The notes under the pieces were generated by a model. That model was given only the letters and a program-made list of their open reading frames with translations. It did not search any database and was not told the DNA's origin. Positions 9,411 to 17,544 of a DNA stretch of 54,930 nt are shown piece by piece (the first letter of the stretch is position 1; every line of letters starts with the position of its first letter). Source of the stretch: an uncultured Sphingomonadales bacterium (GTDB lineage Bacteria; Pseudomonadota; Alphaproteobacteria; Sphingomonadales; Sphingomonadaceae); contig CAIJLW010000027.1 of the NCBI GenBank assembly GCA_903821685.1, positions 1 to 54,930 on the forward strand, read 5' to 3'. The position numbers were made by a program, and so were the translations under genes.

Positions 9411-10640
9411 TTACCCGTTTTTGGTTTCTGACAAGGCGGCATGTACCGTCTGAGACGCCAGTTCATTTTGGCGTTGGATGTCGGGAAAGCCTTCATCAAT
9501 CCAAGCAGCTTCAATAGCTTGCAGCGTTTTTGCGATCAATGGCCCTGCTGTCAGACCTAATTTTATGAGGTCCCCGCCTTTAACATTTAGGCTTGGGATT
9601 TCCCATTGCTGCAACTGCGCGAGACATTCTGGAACATCGCTATCTGTACCGTACAGCATCACCACGTCGCGCGCGGTTCCGATGTCAGCGTGATAGGCCA
9701 TGGCGCGGACATTGTCAGGTTGCGGGGAAGGCGCGATTAGTCTCTGGGCGAGACCTTCACGCAGTTTGTTCGACAGCTTCAACCGTGCCGCAACTTTATC
9801 CACAGCCACAGCATCGCGGTTCAAAAGCGCAAGAAATCGGGCGGGGAGTGAGGCGATCTGCGCAAATTGTTGTTCGCGCTTAATGAGGTTCTGCAAATCA
9901 TTGGCTGCGCTGCCGGATAGTTCTGGCAGAAACGGTGTAAAAATGCCGTGCGTGATCATCAGCTCAATGGATAGGACAGGGTCCCTTAAACTTAAAATGC
10001 GGGTAAGCTCCTGCGCGATGCGTTCACGCGACAATGCCGTCAGGCCGTGCGCGCCTTTTGCGCATGCTGCAATTGCGTCGGTGTCTAATTGACCGCTTCC
10101 ATATCGGGCAAGGAACCGGAAATAGCGCAATATGCGCAGAAAATCCTCGGCAATTCTCTGATTTGCATCGCCAATGAACCGTAACTTTCGCGCTTGCAAA
10201 TCTTCTAGGCCATTGAAATAATCGAATATTTCTCCGCTTTTGGGATCCGCATATAGGGCGTTGATCGTAAAATCGCGCCGAGCCGCGTCCTCATGCCAGT
10301 CTGTGGCAAAGGCGACGGTCGCGCGGCGTCCATCCGTTGCAACATCCCGGCGCAAGGTGGTTATTTCGTAATTTTTGCCACTGATTGCTGCGGTGACGGT
10401 GCCATGTTCAATACCAGTAGGAATCGCCTTTATGCCGCCTGCTTGCAACCTGTCGATGACGTCCATTGGCTCTAAAGCCGTGGCGATATCAACATCTGCG
10501 ACCGGCAATCCTAGCAATGTATCGCGCACCGCGCCGCCCACATATCGCGGACCGCCATAAGCGTTGCCGAGTGCGGCCAACACTTTTTTCAAGCCTCCGG
10601 CATGCTGCCATTCGGCATCGGGAAGGTTAGTGCCTATCAT
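9411..10640 (-). CDS. CCA tRNA nucleotidyltransferase / poly(A) polymerase family
   Basis: A class II nucleotidyltransferase of 409 residues. The N-terminal head has YVGGAVRD followed by the catalytic DVD pair (D49, D51). The motif RRDFTINAL and the helical neck motif RIAEDFLRILRYFRF follow. The most likely job is adding or repairing the tRNA 3' CCA end. The start is taken at ATG 10640 because it overlaps the stop of the Nudix gene by four bases (ATGA). The frame is open further upstream but would run inside that gene. Confidence 0.93.
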   Translation of the reverse strand: MIGTNLPDAEWQHAGGLKKVLAALGNAYGGPRYVGGAVRDTLLGLPVADVDIATALEPMDVIDRLQAGGIKAIPTGIEHGTVTAAISGKNYEITTLRRDVATDGRRATVAFATDWHEDAARRDFTINALYADPKSGEIFDYFNGLEDLQARKLRFIGDANQRIAEDFLRILRYFRFLARYGSGQLDTDAIAACAKGAHGLTALSRERIAQELTRILSLRDPVLSIELMITHGIFTPFLPELSGSAANDLQNLIKREQQFAQIASLPARFLALLNRDAVAVDKVAARLKLSNKLREGLAQRLIAPSPQPDNVRAMAYHADIGTARDVVMLYGTDSDVPECLAQLQQWEIPSLNVKGGDLIKLGLTAGPLIAKTLQAIEAAWIDEGFPDIQRQNELASQTVHAALSETKNG

Positions 10641-11209
10641 GCCAGTCGTCGCACCAGATTGGCAATTATCCCTGCCGTCACGCCCCATATGCGCCGCTTG
10701 CCCCATTGAATATCATAATAGCTGCGCTGCTGTCCATTCCAAGCCGCCTGTTTTTTAATCGAATTGGCAGGATCAAATAGAAAGGCAAGAGGAACCTCAA
10801 ACCAGTCTTCTACTTCTTCGGGATTGGCTTGCAACGGAAGGTCTGGAGGAATAACGCCGACAACAGGTGAGATGCTGTAGCCGCTTCCGGAAATATAAGT
10901 ATCGGCCACGCCAATGATGTCAACTTGGGCGGGTGGAAGGTTCAATTCTTCATGTGCCTCACGCAAAGCAGCGGCAATATTGTTTTCATCTCCGTCGTCG
11001 ACCTTGCCGCCCGGGAACGCCACTTGACCTGCATGGCTGCGCAACCAAGTTGGACGCTGGGTGAGGATAACGCCCGGCTCCGGCCTGTCAGTAATGGCTA
11101 TCAGAACGGCGGCCGCACGGTGGCCTTTTGAACCCAGGTAACGTTCGTCCTCGATTTCAATACTGAGCGCTGGATCAAGAGCGAAATGCAGCCGGGAACG
11201 CCAATTCAT
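10637..11209 (-). CDS. Nudix hydrolase, CoA pyrophosphatase type
   Basis: A 190-residue Nudix protein. The CoAse-specific motif LTQRPTWLRSHAGQVAFPGG stands directly before the Nudix box, of which REAHEEL is clear. The box is slightly atypical, with N where the family has G after the glutamates. CoA pyrophosphatases cleave CoA to phosphopantetheine and 3',5'-ADP. The start at ATG 11209 overlaps the DUF1285 stop by four bases. An extended upstream reading would be read through that gene and is not credible. It sits between DUF1285 and CCA-transferase genes in one tightly coupled transcript. Confidence 0.9.
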   Translation of the reverse strand: MNWRSRLHFALDPALSIEIEDERYLGSKGHRAAAVLIAITDRPEPGVILTQRPTWLRSHAGQVAFPGGKVDDGDENNIAAALREAHEELNLPPAQVDIIGVADTYISGSGYSISPVVGVIPPDLPLQANPEEVEDWFEVPLAFLFDPANSIKKQAAWNGQQRSYYDIQWGKRRIWGVTAGIIANLVRRLA

Positions 11210-11757
11210 GCAGGAGCAGCCAGATAAAATTGGGCACCTTTGCTCCAAATGCAGGGAAATTCTGGGTTTTCCGCAAGCGCCAAATTGGCCAGCTCGTAAT
11301 ATACTGGACGCGCAAGCTTTGCCCATAAGCCTTCCCGTACATACAAATATAACAGCCCGTTGCGCATCTCGATTGCGTGATCGGCATCAGCGAAAATCAG
11401 GTCATCGCTGTTCAAGCGGAGCGCCAGAGTTCGGTTTTGGCCTTCGCCTTCACTTTGCAGCTCGACAGCAATGAATGGCACATCATCAACGATAATCGAG
11501 AGCTTTTGCTGCGGCGTCACAAGCCAATGCTGTCCATCGGCATCTCGGCGCAACAGACTTGAAAAAGCGCGGATCATTGCAGGTCGCTTAACTTCGCCGC
11601 CCTGATGAAACCATTTGCCGTCCGACGCGATCCGCATTTCGCTGTCGCCCGTATTGGCGGGTTCCCAGCTTTCCACCGGCGGCAACTTTCGCGTCGCAAC
11701 AAGTTCCGTAATATCGGATAGCGTAAGCTTTGCTAGATCAGGTGCTTCATAAGGCAT
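11206..11757 (-). CDS. DUF1285 family protein
   Basis: A 183-residue cytosolic protein of unknown function that matches the DUF1285 pattern: an early GKWFHQGGEVKRPAMIRAFSSLL segment (split here as GKWFHQGG and RPAMIRAFSSLL), then WLVTPQQ and a C-terminal ARPVYYELANLA. No signal peptide or transmembrane segment is seen. Its stop is coupled to the Nudix start by ATGA. DUF1285 genes recur in this position beside Nudix and CCA-transferase genes in alphaproteobacteria, which suggests a conserved but unassigned role. Confidence 0.85.
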   Translation of the reverse strand: MPYEAPDLAKLTLSDITELVATRKLPPVESWEPANTGDSEMRIASDGKWFHQGGEVKRPAMIRAFSSLLRRDADGQHWLVTPQQKLSIIVDDVPFIAVELQSEGEGQNRTLALRLNSDDLIFADADHAIEMRNGLLYLYVREGLWAKLARPVYYELANLALAENPEFPCIWSKGAQFYLAAPA

Positions 11758-11795
11758 AGGAACGCGATACGGACAAAGCTAGCGATCGTCAAAGC

Positions 11796-12278
11796 TTAGT
11801 CAGTTGGCCCAAGCATGCCGTGCGTTGGCAAAGCAACCATATTGCTATTGCGCAGAAGCAAGCGCCTTGGTTCCCAAGGGCCGGGTAAGGTCCAGCCAGA
11901 TGTGCCCTCAGCCTCAAAACCAAAACGGCCATAATATTCGGGATCGCCAATCATCACCATCGGCGGGTCTTGCGGCGTTGCAGCGTCCAGCATCAATTGC
12001 ATGAGTTGCTTCCCAAGCCCGCTGTTCTGGAAACGGGTGGCAACTGCGACTGGTCCTACCAAGATTAAGGCAGCCTTATCCAGGCGGACGGGCCAACACT
12101 GGATGCTTGCGACAAGGACGCCGCTATCCAATATGGCAAAGGACAGATGATCAATAGCGGTCATGCCTTTGCGCAGCAAATAGGCGGTGCGCATATGCCG
12201 GTCAGTTCCAAATGCATCATCCAGCAGCGCGTTCAACGCATCTGCAGATGTGGCGGTTAGGGGCGAGAACTGAATCAT
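11796..12278 (-). CDS. GNAT family N-acetyltransferase
   Basis: A 160-residue GNAT protein resembling the YhbS group. The acetyl-CoA-binding stretch is LGKQLMQLML, preceded by LILVGPVAVATRFQNSGLG. The later PEYYGRFGFE motif is typical of the family. The acceptor is unknown. It lies 38 bases upstream of DUF1285 on the same strand and is probably the first gene of that operon. Confidence 0.85.
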   Translation of the reverse strand: MIQFSPLTATSADALNALLDDAFGTDRHMRTAYLLRKGMTAIDHLSFAILDSGVLVASIQCWPVRLDKAALILVGPVAVATRFQNSGLGKQLMQLMLDAATPQDPPMVMIGDPEYYGRFGFEAEGTSGWTLPGPWEPRRLLLRNSNMVALPTHGMLGPTD

Positions 12279-12458
12279 GTTTTGGCCTGTTGAATTGCCG
12301 TAGCGCGGGAATGTTGTCGCCGCGCCCTGTCATCGCAGATCCATTTTGTCCAATCCAATATATAACACCACCAATAATATCGGCTGCGGTAAATTGCCTT
12401 TATGCCAAACATACATTAGCGTGCGGATCTTCTAAGGTTTTGATACGCAGGAGACGAC

Positions 12459-13319
12459 ATGGTGAAAGATCAGGACGTGCCCCAAGACACATCAGAGGCG
12501 ACTATGTCACCTGCGCAAGACCAATTCGCACAGCCTACGCGTATCAAAAAAGATTATGCTGGTTATTTGGTTTTGATTGCCGGGATAGGTGCGCTTGTCT
12601 GGGGTTTAGTTTCCGCTGTTGGAACAGGTTGGGGGTTCTGGGAATACACCTCCGGTCTCAAGGGCGTTACTGGGGCATTTTTGTTAGGCATCGGTGCTAT
12701 TTTGATTGGCCTGTTTCAAACATGGAGAGCGCGTAAGTCTGTTGTGCCGCCGCGGCGCACGCGCCGTTGGATTGGGATGCTCGTTGCTTCAATCTATGTG
12801 GGGTGGGTTGGAACATTTCTTGTCAAGGCACTCACCGTGCCTGCCATTCATGATGTATCGACTGATCTTGCTGATCCGCCAGCCTTTAAAACATTGCAAC
12901 TGCGTGCGGACAATCTGGATAATGTCCCTGGCGCGGATGATTTGAAAATGCGCGGCCTTACTCCGCAGCAGCGTTGGGGCGTTGTCCACCAAAAGGGCTA
13001 TGGCGACATTCGTTCGGTTCGTATTAATGAACCTGTTGCAATGGTTATTGCCAAGGCGGAACGCCTCGCAAAAGCACGCAATTGGGACATTGCAATTTCT
13101 CTACCCGCAGAAGGCCGACTGGAAGCGACTGAAACCAGCGCATTTTTTCAGTTTAAAGATGATGTCGTATTGCGGGTACGTCCATCTGACACGGGTGAAG
13201 GGAGCATTGTCGATATGCGCTCTGTCAGCCGCGTTGGGCTAAGTGATTTGGGCATGAATGCCAAGCGCGTGCGGTCTTTCCTTGCGGATCTGACAGGAAC
13301 GGTGACGGCGACGCCTTAA
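12459..13319 (+). CDS. DUF1499 domain membrane protein
   Basis: 286 residues. Three hydrophobic helices (about residues 34-54, 66-86 and 107-127) are followed by a soluble C-terminal DUF1499-type region (from about 165) with VRSVRINEP and a VVLRVRPSDTGEGSIVDMRSVSR-like end (VDMRSVSRVG). The GTG/ATG choice is clear: GGAG stands eight bases before ATG 12459. The function is unknown. It is divergent from the GNAT gene and convergent with the sugar dehydrogenase gene. Confidence 0.82.
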   Translation: MVKDQDVPQDTSEATMSPAQDQFAQPTRIKKDYAGYLVLIAGIGALVWGLVSAVGTGWGFWEYTSGLKGVTGAFLLGIGAILIGLFQTWRARKSVVPPRRTRRWIGMLVASIYVGWVGTFLVKALTVPAIHDVSTDLADPPAFKTLQLRADNLDNVPGADDLKMRGLTPQQRWGVVHQKGYGDIRSVRINEPVAMVIAKAERLAKARNWDIAISLPAEGRLEATETSAFFQFKDDVVLRVRPSDTGEGSIVDMRSVSRVGLSDLGMNAKRVRSFLADLTGTVTATP

Positions 13320-13329
13320 GGCGTCGCCG
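13306..13329. terminator. 24-bp perfect palindrome between convergent genes, possible shared terminator
   Basis: CGGCGACGCCTT is followed immediately by its exact complement. The centre falls inside the DUF1499 stop codon and the right arm ends ten bases before the stop of the convergent sugar dehydrogenase gene. It would form a very stable hairpin in either transcript, but neither side has a clear T run, so the terminator call is tentative. Confidence 0.45.
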
Positions 13330-13338
13330 CATCATCTG

Positions 13339-14472
13339 TTACTTCTTCGGCGTCAGTTTCAATAAGCGTCCTTCGGAACCGCGGTACCCATCCTCAAGCA
13401 ACCAGATAGCGCCATCAGGGCCCTGTTCCACTTCGCGGATACGCGCGCCCATATCCCATTGGTCGGCTTTGGTGGCATTTTCGCCATCCAGCTTAACCCG
13501 CACCAGCGCCTTTGCGCCAAGACCGCCAAGAAATGCGCTGCCCTTCCACTCTTTGAACATGTCGCCTGAATAAATCATAAGGCCAGCAGGAGATATGGCG
13601 GGGTTCCAGAACACTTTGGGCGCTGCAAAGCCGTCACCTGCTGCATGGTCTGGAATATCGCGACCGTCGTAATGATTGCCATTGGAGACAAAAGGATAGC
13701 CGTAATTGGTTGCCTTCTTAACAAGGTTCAATTCATCACCACCGGCTGGCCCCATTTCTTGGTTCCACAATCTGCCCTGCGTATCAAAGGCGATGCCAAG
13801 CGGATTGCGATGGCCATAAGACCAAATTTGCGATTTTACGCGGCCTTGATCGTAAAAGGGATTGTCCGATGGAACCATCCCATTGTCGGTCAACCGAACA
13901 ATTTTACCAAGATTTTGGTTGAGGTCCTGCGCAGGGTCGAATTTCTGCCGCTCGCCGCTGCTGATATACAGCATGCCATCCGGCCCGAAAGCGAGACGAT
14001 GGCCAAAATGGCCTTGACCCGAGACCTTTGGTTCCTGCCGCCAGATTATTTGAACATCGCTCAAGGCAGCTTTGCCGCCTGCAATGGCAAGCTTGCCTCT
14101 TGCCACTGCCGCGCCAAACCCACCTTCACCCGCTTCGGCAAAGCTGAGATAGACAAGTTTGTTTTTGGCAAAGTCTGGGTGGAGAATGACATCGCCAAGG
14201 CCCCCTTGGCCGCCATATGCGACTGCTGGAACGCCATCAACATCCACAACAGGGCCCTCATTTTGCCACAGCTTCAGTTTGCCCTTCTTTTCGGTCACAA
14301 GGGCATATGGTGTGTTGGGCACAAACGTCATGGCCCATGGCTGATCGAAGTCTGCAACGACTGCGACGTCAAAAGGTTTCCCGCTGGTGTCTGCGGGGGC
14401 GGCGTCACTTACCGAAGGTTGGCAGGCTGCAGCTAGAAATGACGCGCCAAGCAGGAAAGACAATTTCGACAT
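13339..14472 (-). CDS. PQQ-type sugar dehydrogenase (glucose/sorbosone dehydrogenase family), lipoprotein
   Basis: A 377-residue exported beta-propeller. The N-terminus carries a lipobox (LAAAC, C17), so it is probably a membrane-anchored periplasmic lipoprotein. Family motifs include QPWAMTFVPN, GGQGGLGDVILHPDF, FGHRLAFGPDG, YGHRNPLGIAF, and near the end VEQGPDGAIWLLED. These match the soluble aldose sugar dehydrogenase group that uses pyrroloquinoline quinone. The exact substrate is not evident. AGGAG precedes ATG 14472 by nine bases. Confidence 0.9.
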   Translation of the reverse strand: MSKLSFLLGASFLAAACQPSVSDAAPADTSGKPFDVAVVADFDQPWAMTFVPNTPYALVTEKKGKLKLWQNEGPVVDVDGVPAVAYGGQGGLGDVILHPDFAKNKLVYLSFAEAGEGGFGAAVARGKLAIAGGKAALSDVQIIWRQEPKVSGQGHFGHRLAFGPDGMLYISSGERQKFDPAQDLNQNLGKIVRLTDNGMVPSDNPFYDQGRVKSQIWSYGHRNPLGIAFDTQGRLWNQEMGPAGGDELNLVKKATNYGYPFVSNGNHYDGRDIPDHAAGDGFAAPKVFWNPAISPAGLMIYSGDMFKEWKGSAFLGGLGAKALVRVKLDGENATKADQWDMGARIREVEQGPDGAIWLLEDGYRGSEGRLLKLTPKK

Positions 14473-14659
14473 TAATCAGTGCTCCTATTATTTGTGCCTG
14501 AGATAGTTGGGAATTCAGACCCCCATGTGCAAGAGGGTTGCATAGGAGAGGCGTCCGCACTATACCGACGTCATCCTTACATTGTGATGAACTTGGAAGG
14601 GCTGGCGCCACTGGGGCCGGCGCTGAAATTCTTTGCATGTCGTATAAGAAAGACTGAAT

Positions 14660-15220
14660 GTGCCTGATCTGGATAAACTGAGCAGTCTGATTGCCCCTGA
14701 GGCGAAAGCGCTTGGCTTTTCGTTGGTGCGCGTGGCGTGGTTTTCCAACGGAGCACAGGGGAGCGATGAGCCGACCTTGCAGGTGATGGCAGAACGTCCC
14801 GAAACACGACAGTTGAATATTGACGATTGCGCGGCGCTTTCGCACCGCATCTCTGACCTGTTTGACGAGATTGACCCTATTGTTGAGGCATATCGCCTTG
14901 AAGTCAGTTCACCTGGCATCGACCGGCCACTGACGCGCTTGGCGGATTTTGCTGACTGGGTAGGACATGAGGCGAAGATTGAACTCAGCGAGCCAATGGA
15001 TGGCCGCAAGAATATTCGTGGTGACCTTGCCGGTGTGGACGGCGAAGAAATCCATGTCGATGACCGCAAGGCGGGACGGCTGACATTCCCATTTTCCGCA
15101 CTTGGCTATGCCAAGCTGCTCTTGACAGACAGGTTGATTGCGTCGACTGCCCCCATCAACAGCGATGGGGCGGACGAAGTAGAAGCCGAACCCATTCACG
15201 ACGAAGCACAGGAAGATTAA
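14660..15220 (+). CDS. rimP: ribosome maturation factor RimP
   Basis: 186 residues, required for 30S assembly. The N-terminal domain contains VEAYRLEVSSPGIDRPL (family EVSSPGxDRPL). The C-terminal SH3-like part contains FPFSALGYAKLLL. The start codon is GTG at 14660. A nearby ATG two bases earlier is out of frame. It is the first gene of the nusA/infB operon and lies five bases before nusA. Confidence 0.95.
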   Translation: MPDLDKLSSLIAPEAKALGFSLVRVAWFSNGAQGSDEPTLQVMAERPETRQLNIDDCAALSHRISDLFDEIDPIVEAYRLEVSSPGIDRPLTRLADFADWVGHEAKIELSEPMDGRKNIRGDLAGVDGEEIHVDDRKAGRLTFPFSALGYAKLLLTDRLIASTAPINSDGADEVEAEPIHDEAQED

Positions 15221-15224
15221 GAAC

Positions 15225-16835
15225 ATGGCCAGTAGTATTGCCGCCAACAAGGCCGAATTGCTTGCAATTGCCAATGCGGTCGCCACCGAAAAGATGATCG
15301 ACAAGTCGATTGTTATAGAAGCGCTCGAAGAAGCTATTCAACGCGCCGCGCGTGCGCGTTATGGTGCAGAAAATGACATCCGTGCGAAGCTGGACACCCA
15401 GACGGGCGACCTGCGCTTGTGGCGCGTTGTTGAAGTCGTTGAAAATGTCGAAGATTATTTCAAGCAAGTTGACTTGAAGCAGGCCGACAAGTTGCAAAAG
15501 GGCGCCGTTGTCGGCGACTTCATTGTCGACCCGTTGCCCGCAGTTGACCTTGGTCGCATCGACGCCCAATCGGCAAAGCAGGTCATCTTTCAAAAGGTGC
15601 GCGATGCAGAGCGCGAGCGCCAGTTTGAAGAGTTCAAGGATCGTACAGGCGAAATTATCACAGGCGTGGTGAAATCGGTCGAGTTTGGCCATGTTGTCGT
15701 CGATCTTGGCCGGGCAGAAGGTGTTATTCGCCGCGACCAACAGATCCCTCGCGAAGTTGTGCGCGGTGGTGATCGCGTCCGTGCGCTCATCATGAAGGTG
15801 CAGCGCGAAAATCGCGGCCCGCAAATCCTTTTGAGCCGCGCGCATCCTGATTTCATGAAGAAATTGTTCGCGCAGGAAGTTCCCGAAATTTATGACGGGG
15901 TCATCGAAATCAAGGCCGCCGCACGCGACCCAGGCAGCCGCGCTAAGATCGGGGTGATCAGCCACGACAGCAGCATTGACCCAGTCGGCGCATGCGTTGG
16001 TATGAAAGGTAGCCGCGTTCAGGCCGTCGTGCAGGAAATGCAGGGCGAAAAGATCGACATCATTCCATGGTCGGAAGATACAGCAACTTTCATCGTAAAC
16101 GCGCTTCAGCCAGCAACGGTGAGCCGCGTTGTGATCGACGAAGAAGAAGGCCGCATCGAAGTGGTTGTTCCTGACGATCAATTAAGCCTTGCGATTGGCC
16201 GGCGTGGACAGAATGTCCGTCTCGCATCGCAGCTGACTGGTCGTGGCATCGACATCATGACCGAAGCGGAATCGAGCGAGAAGCGGCAGAAGGAATTTGT
16301 CGAGCGTTCCGAAATGTTCCAGCAAGAGTTGGACGTTGATGAAACACTTGCCCAGTTGCTGGTCGCCGAAGGCTTTAGTGAACTCGAAGAAGTCGCTTAT
16401 GTCGATCCGTCGGAAATCGCCGCAATCGAGGGCTTTGATGAAGGTCTGGCCGAAGAACTCCAGAGCCGTGCACAAGAAGCGTTGGATCGTCGCGAGGAGG
16501 CTAATCGAACCGAACGCCGTGAATTGGGCGTGGAAGATGCCGTTGCGGAGTTGCCAATCCTGACTGAAGCGATGCTGGTGGTTCTGGGTAAGGCCGGCAT
16601 CAAGACGCTCGACGATCTTGCTGACTTGGCTACCGACGAGCTTATTCAAAAGGCACGCGAACCACGCCGTAACGAACGCAGTGATCGTGAGATGCGCCGT
16701 AACCGCACGGAAGACAAGGCCGGTATTCTAGCGGTTTTTGGTCTGTCGGAAGATCAGGGCAATGAGATTATCATGGCTGCCCGCGCACATTGGTTCGAAG
16801 AGGAGGACGCGATTGCAGCGGACGACTCTCAATGA
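15225..16835 (+). CDS. nusA: transcription termination/antitermination factor NusA
   Basis: 536 residues. The N-terminal RNA-polymerase-binding domain is at about 1-130. An S1 domain (GEIITGVVKSVEFGHVVVDL, near 145) and two KH domains (with GSRVQAVVQEM near 265 and GRRGQNVRLAS near 328) follow. The C-terminus holds two acidic helix-hairpin repeats (LLVAEGFSELEEVAYVD and VVLGKAGIKTLDDLADL). This longer form with C-terminal repeats is usual in proteobacteria. Its end overlaps the next gene by 23 bases. Confidence 0.97.
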   Translation: MASSIAANKAELLAIANAVATEKMIDKSIVIEALEEAIQRAARARYGAENDIRAKLDTQTGDLRLWRVVEVVENVEDYFKQVDLKQADKLQKGAVVGDFIVDPLPAVDLGRIDAQSAKQVIFQKVRDAERERQFEEFKDRTGEIITGVVKSVEFGHVVVDLGRAEGVIRRDQQIPREVVRGGDRVRALIMKVQRENRGPQILLSRAHPDFMKKLFAQEVPEIYDGVIEIKAAARDPGSRAKIGVISHDSSIDPVGACVGMKGSRVQAVVQEMQGEKIDIIPWSEDTATFIVNALQPATVSRVVIDEEEGRIEVVVPDDQLSLAIGRRGQNVRLASQLTGRGIDIMTEAESSEKRQKEFVERSEMFQQELDVDETLAQLLVAEGFSELEEVAYVDPSEIAAIEGFDEGLAEELQSRAQEALDRREEANRTERRELGVEDAVAELPILTEAMLVVLGKAGIKTLDDLADLATDELIQKAREPRRNERSDREMRRNRTEDKAGILAVFGLSEDQGNEIIMAARAHWFEEEDAIAADDSQ

Positions 16836-17523
16836 GAACCGACACTCCCCAATAAGGAAGTGCATATTGTCAGGTGAGCATGGGACTCGTGCCCAACTCA
16901 TCCGGCTTGCGCTTGGCCCCGATGGCAGCATTGCGCCCGATTTGTTCGCCAAGGCGCCCGGCCGTGGCGCGTGGATTGGCGTATCTGGCGAAGAATTGTC
17001 TAAAGCGCTCACCAAGGGCAAGCTTGCCGGCTTGCTACGTCGCGCGTTCAAAACTGAAAAAATCGACATTATCGATGACCTAACTGGCCGCATTGATCGC
17101 GGGCTCGAAAAGGCATTTCTGGATCGGTTGGGGTTGGAAGCGCGGGCAGGGCACCTTATCTTGGGGGCAGAGAAGATCGATTCCGCATCGCGCAGCGGGC
17201 AGGTCCGGTTGTTGCTTCACGCTTCCGACGCCAGTGCCGACGGCAGTGGCAAGCGCGACCAAGCTTGGCGGGTCGGTGAGGGTGCCGAAGGTTCCGGAAA
17301 GGGCGGTTTGAAACTGCCCGTAGACCGAGATGCACTCTCGGCGGCGCTTGGGCGGCAGAATGCTGTGCATGTCGCGTTGATTAACCAAAAAGCGGCGGAC
17401 AGGGTGATGCATCATCTTGGACGCTGGCTAAATTTCAAAGGATGCAGTAATGCGCCTCAGGATTCCGCTGCTTCGGCAGCGGACTTGCGGGGCAATGACG
17501 CTGACATCTCCGCAATTGACTGA
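16813..17523 (+). CDS. ylxR: YlxR (DUF448) fused to an L7Ae-like RNA-binding domain; TTG start
   Basis: 236 residues. The YlxR part comes first, with RKCILSGE near residue 14 and PGRGAWIGV near residue 51. An L7Ae/YlxQ-like part (AGHLILGAEKID, LLLHASDAS, VHVALINQKAADRV) follows from about residue 95. In Firmicutes ylxR and ylxQ are separate neighbours in the same operon. No ATG or GTG fits. TTG 16813 has a perfect AGGAGG (16801-16806) six bases upstream, so this start is chosen, overlapping nusA by 23 bases. The likely role is in RNA or ribosome-associated regulation; the exact function is unknown. Confidence 0.88.
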   Translation: MQRTTLNENRHSPIRKCILSGEHGTRAQLIRLALGPDGSIAPDLFAKAPGRGAWIGVSGEELSKALTKGKLAGLLRRAFKTEKIDIIDDLTGRIDRGLEKAFLDRLGLEARAGHLILGAEKIDSASRSGQVRLLLHASDASADGSGKRDQAWRVGEGAEGSGKGGLKLPVDRDALSAALGRQNAVHVALINQKAADRVMHHLGRWLNFKGCSNAPQDSAASAADLRGNDADISAID

Positions 17524-17544
17524 GTAAGGACGGGTTCTGTTTCG

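Noticed and set aside
14658-14660. ATG just before rimP as a possible start
   Set aside because: It is out of frame and stops soon; GTG 14660 is in frame with the conserved RimP sequence.
15156-16181. 341-codon open frame on the minus strand opposite nusA
   Set aside because: It is histidine/asparagine-rich, has no ribosome-binding site or domain pattern, and mirrors a certain nusA; it is a codon-bias shadow.
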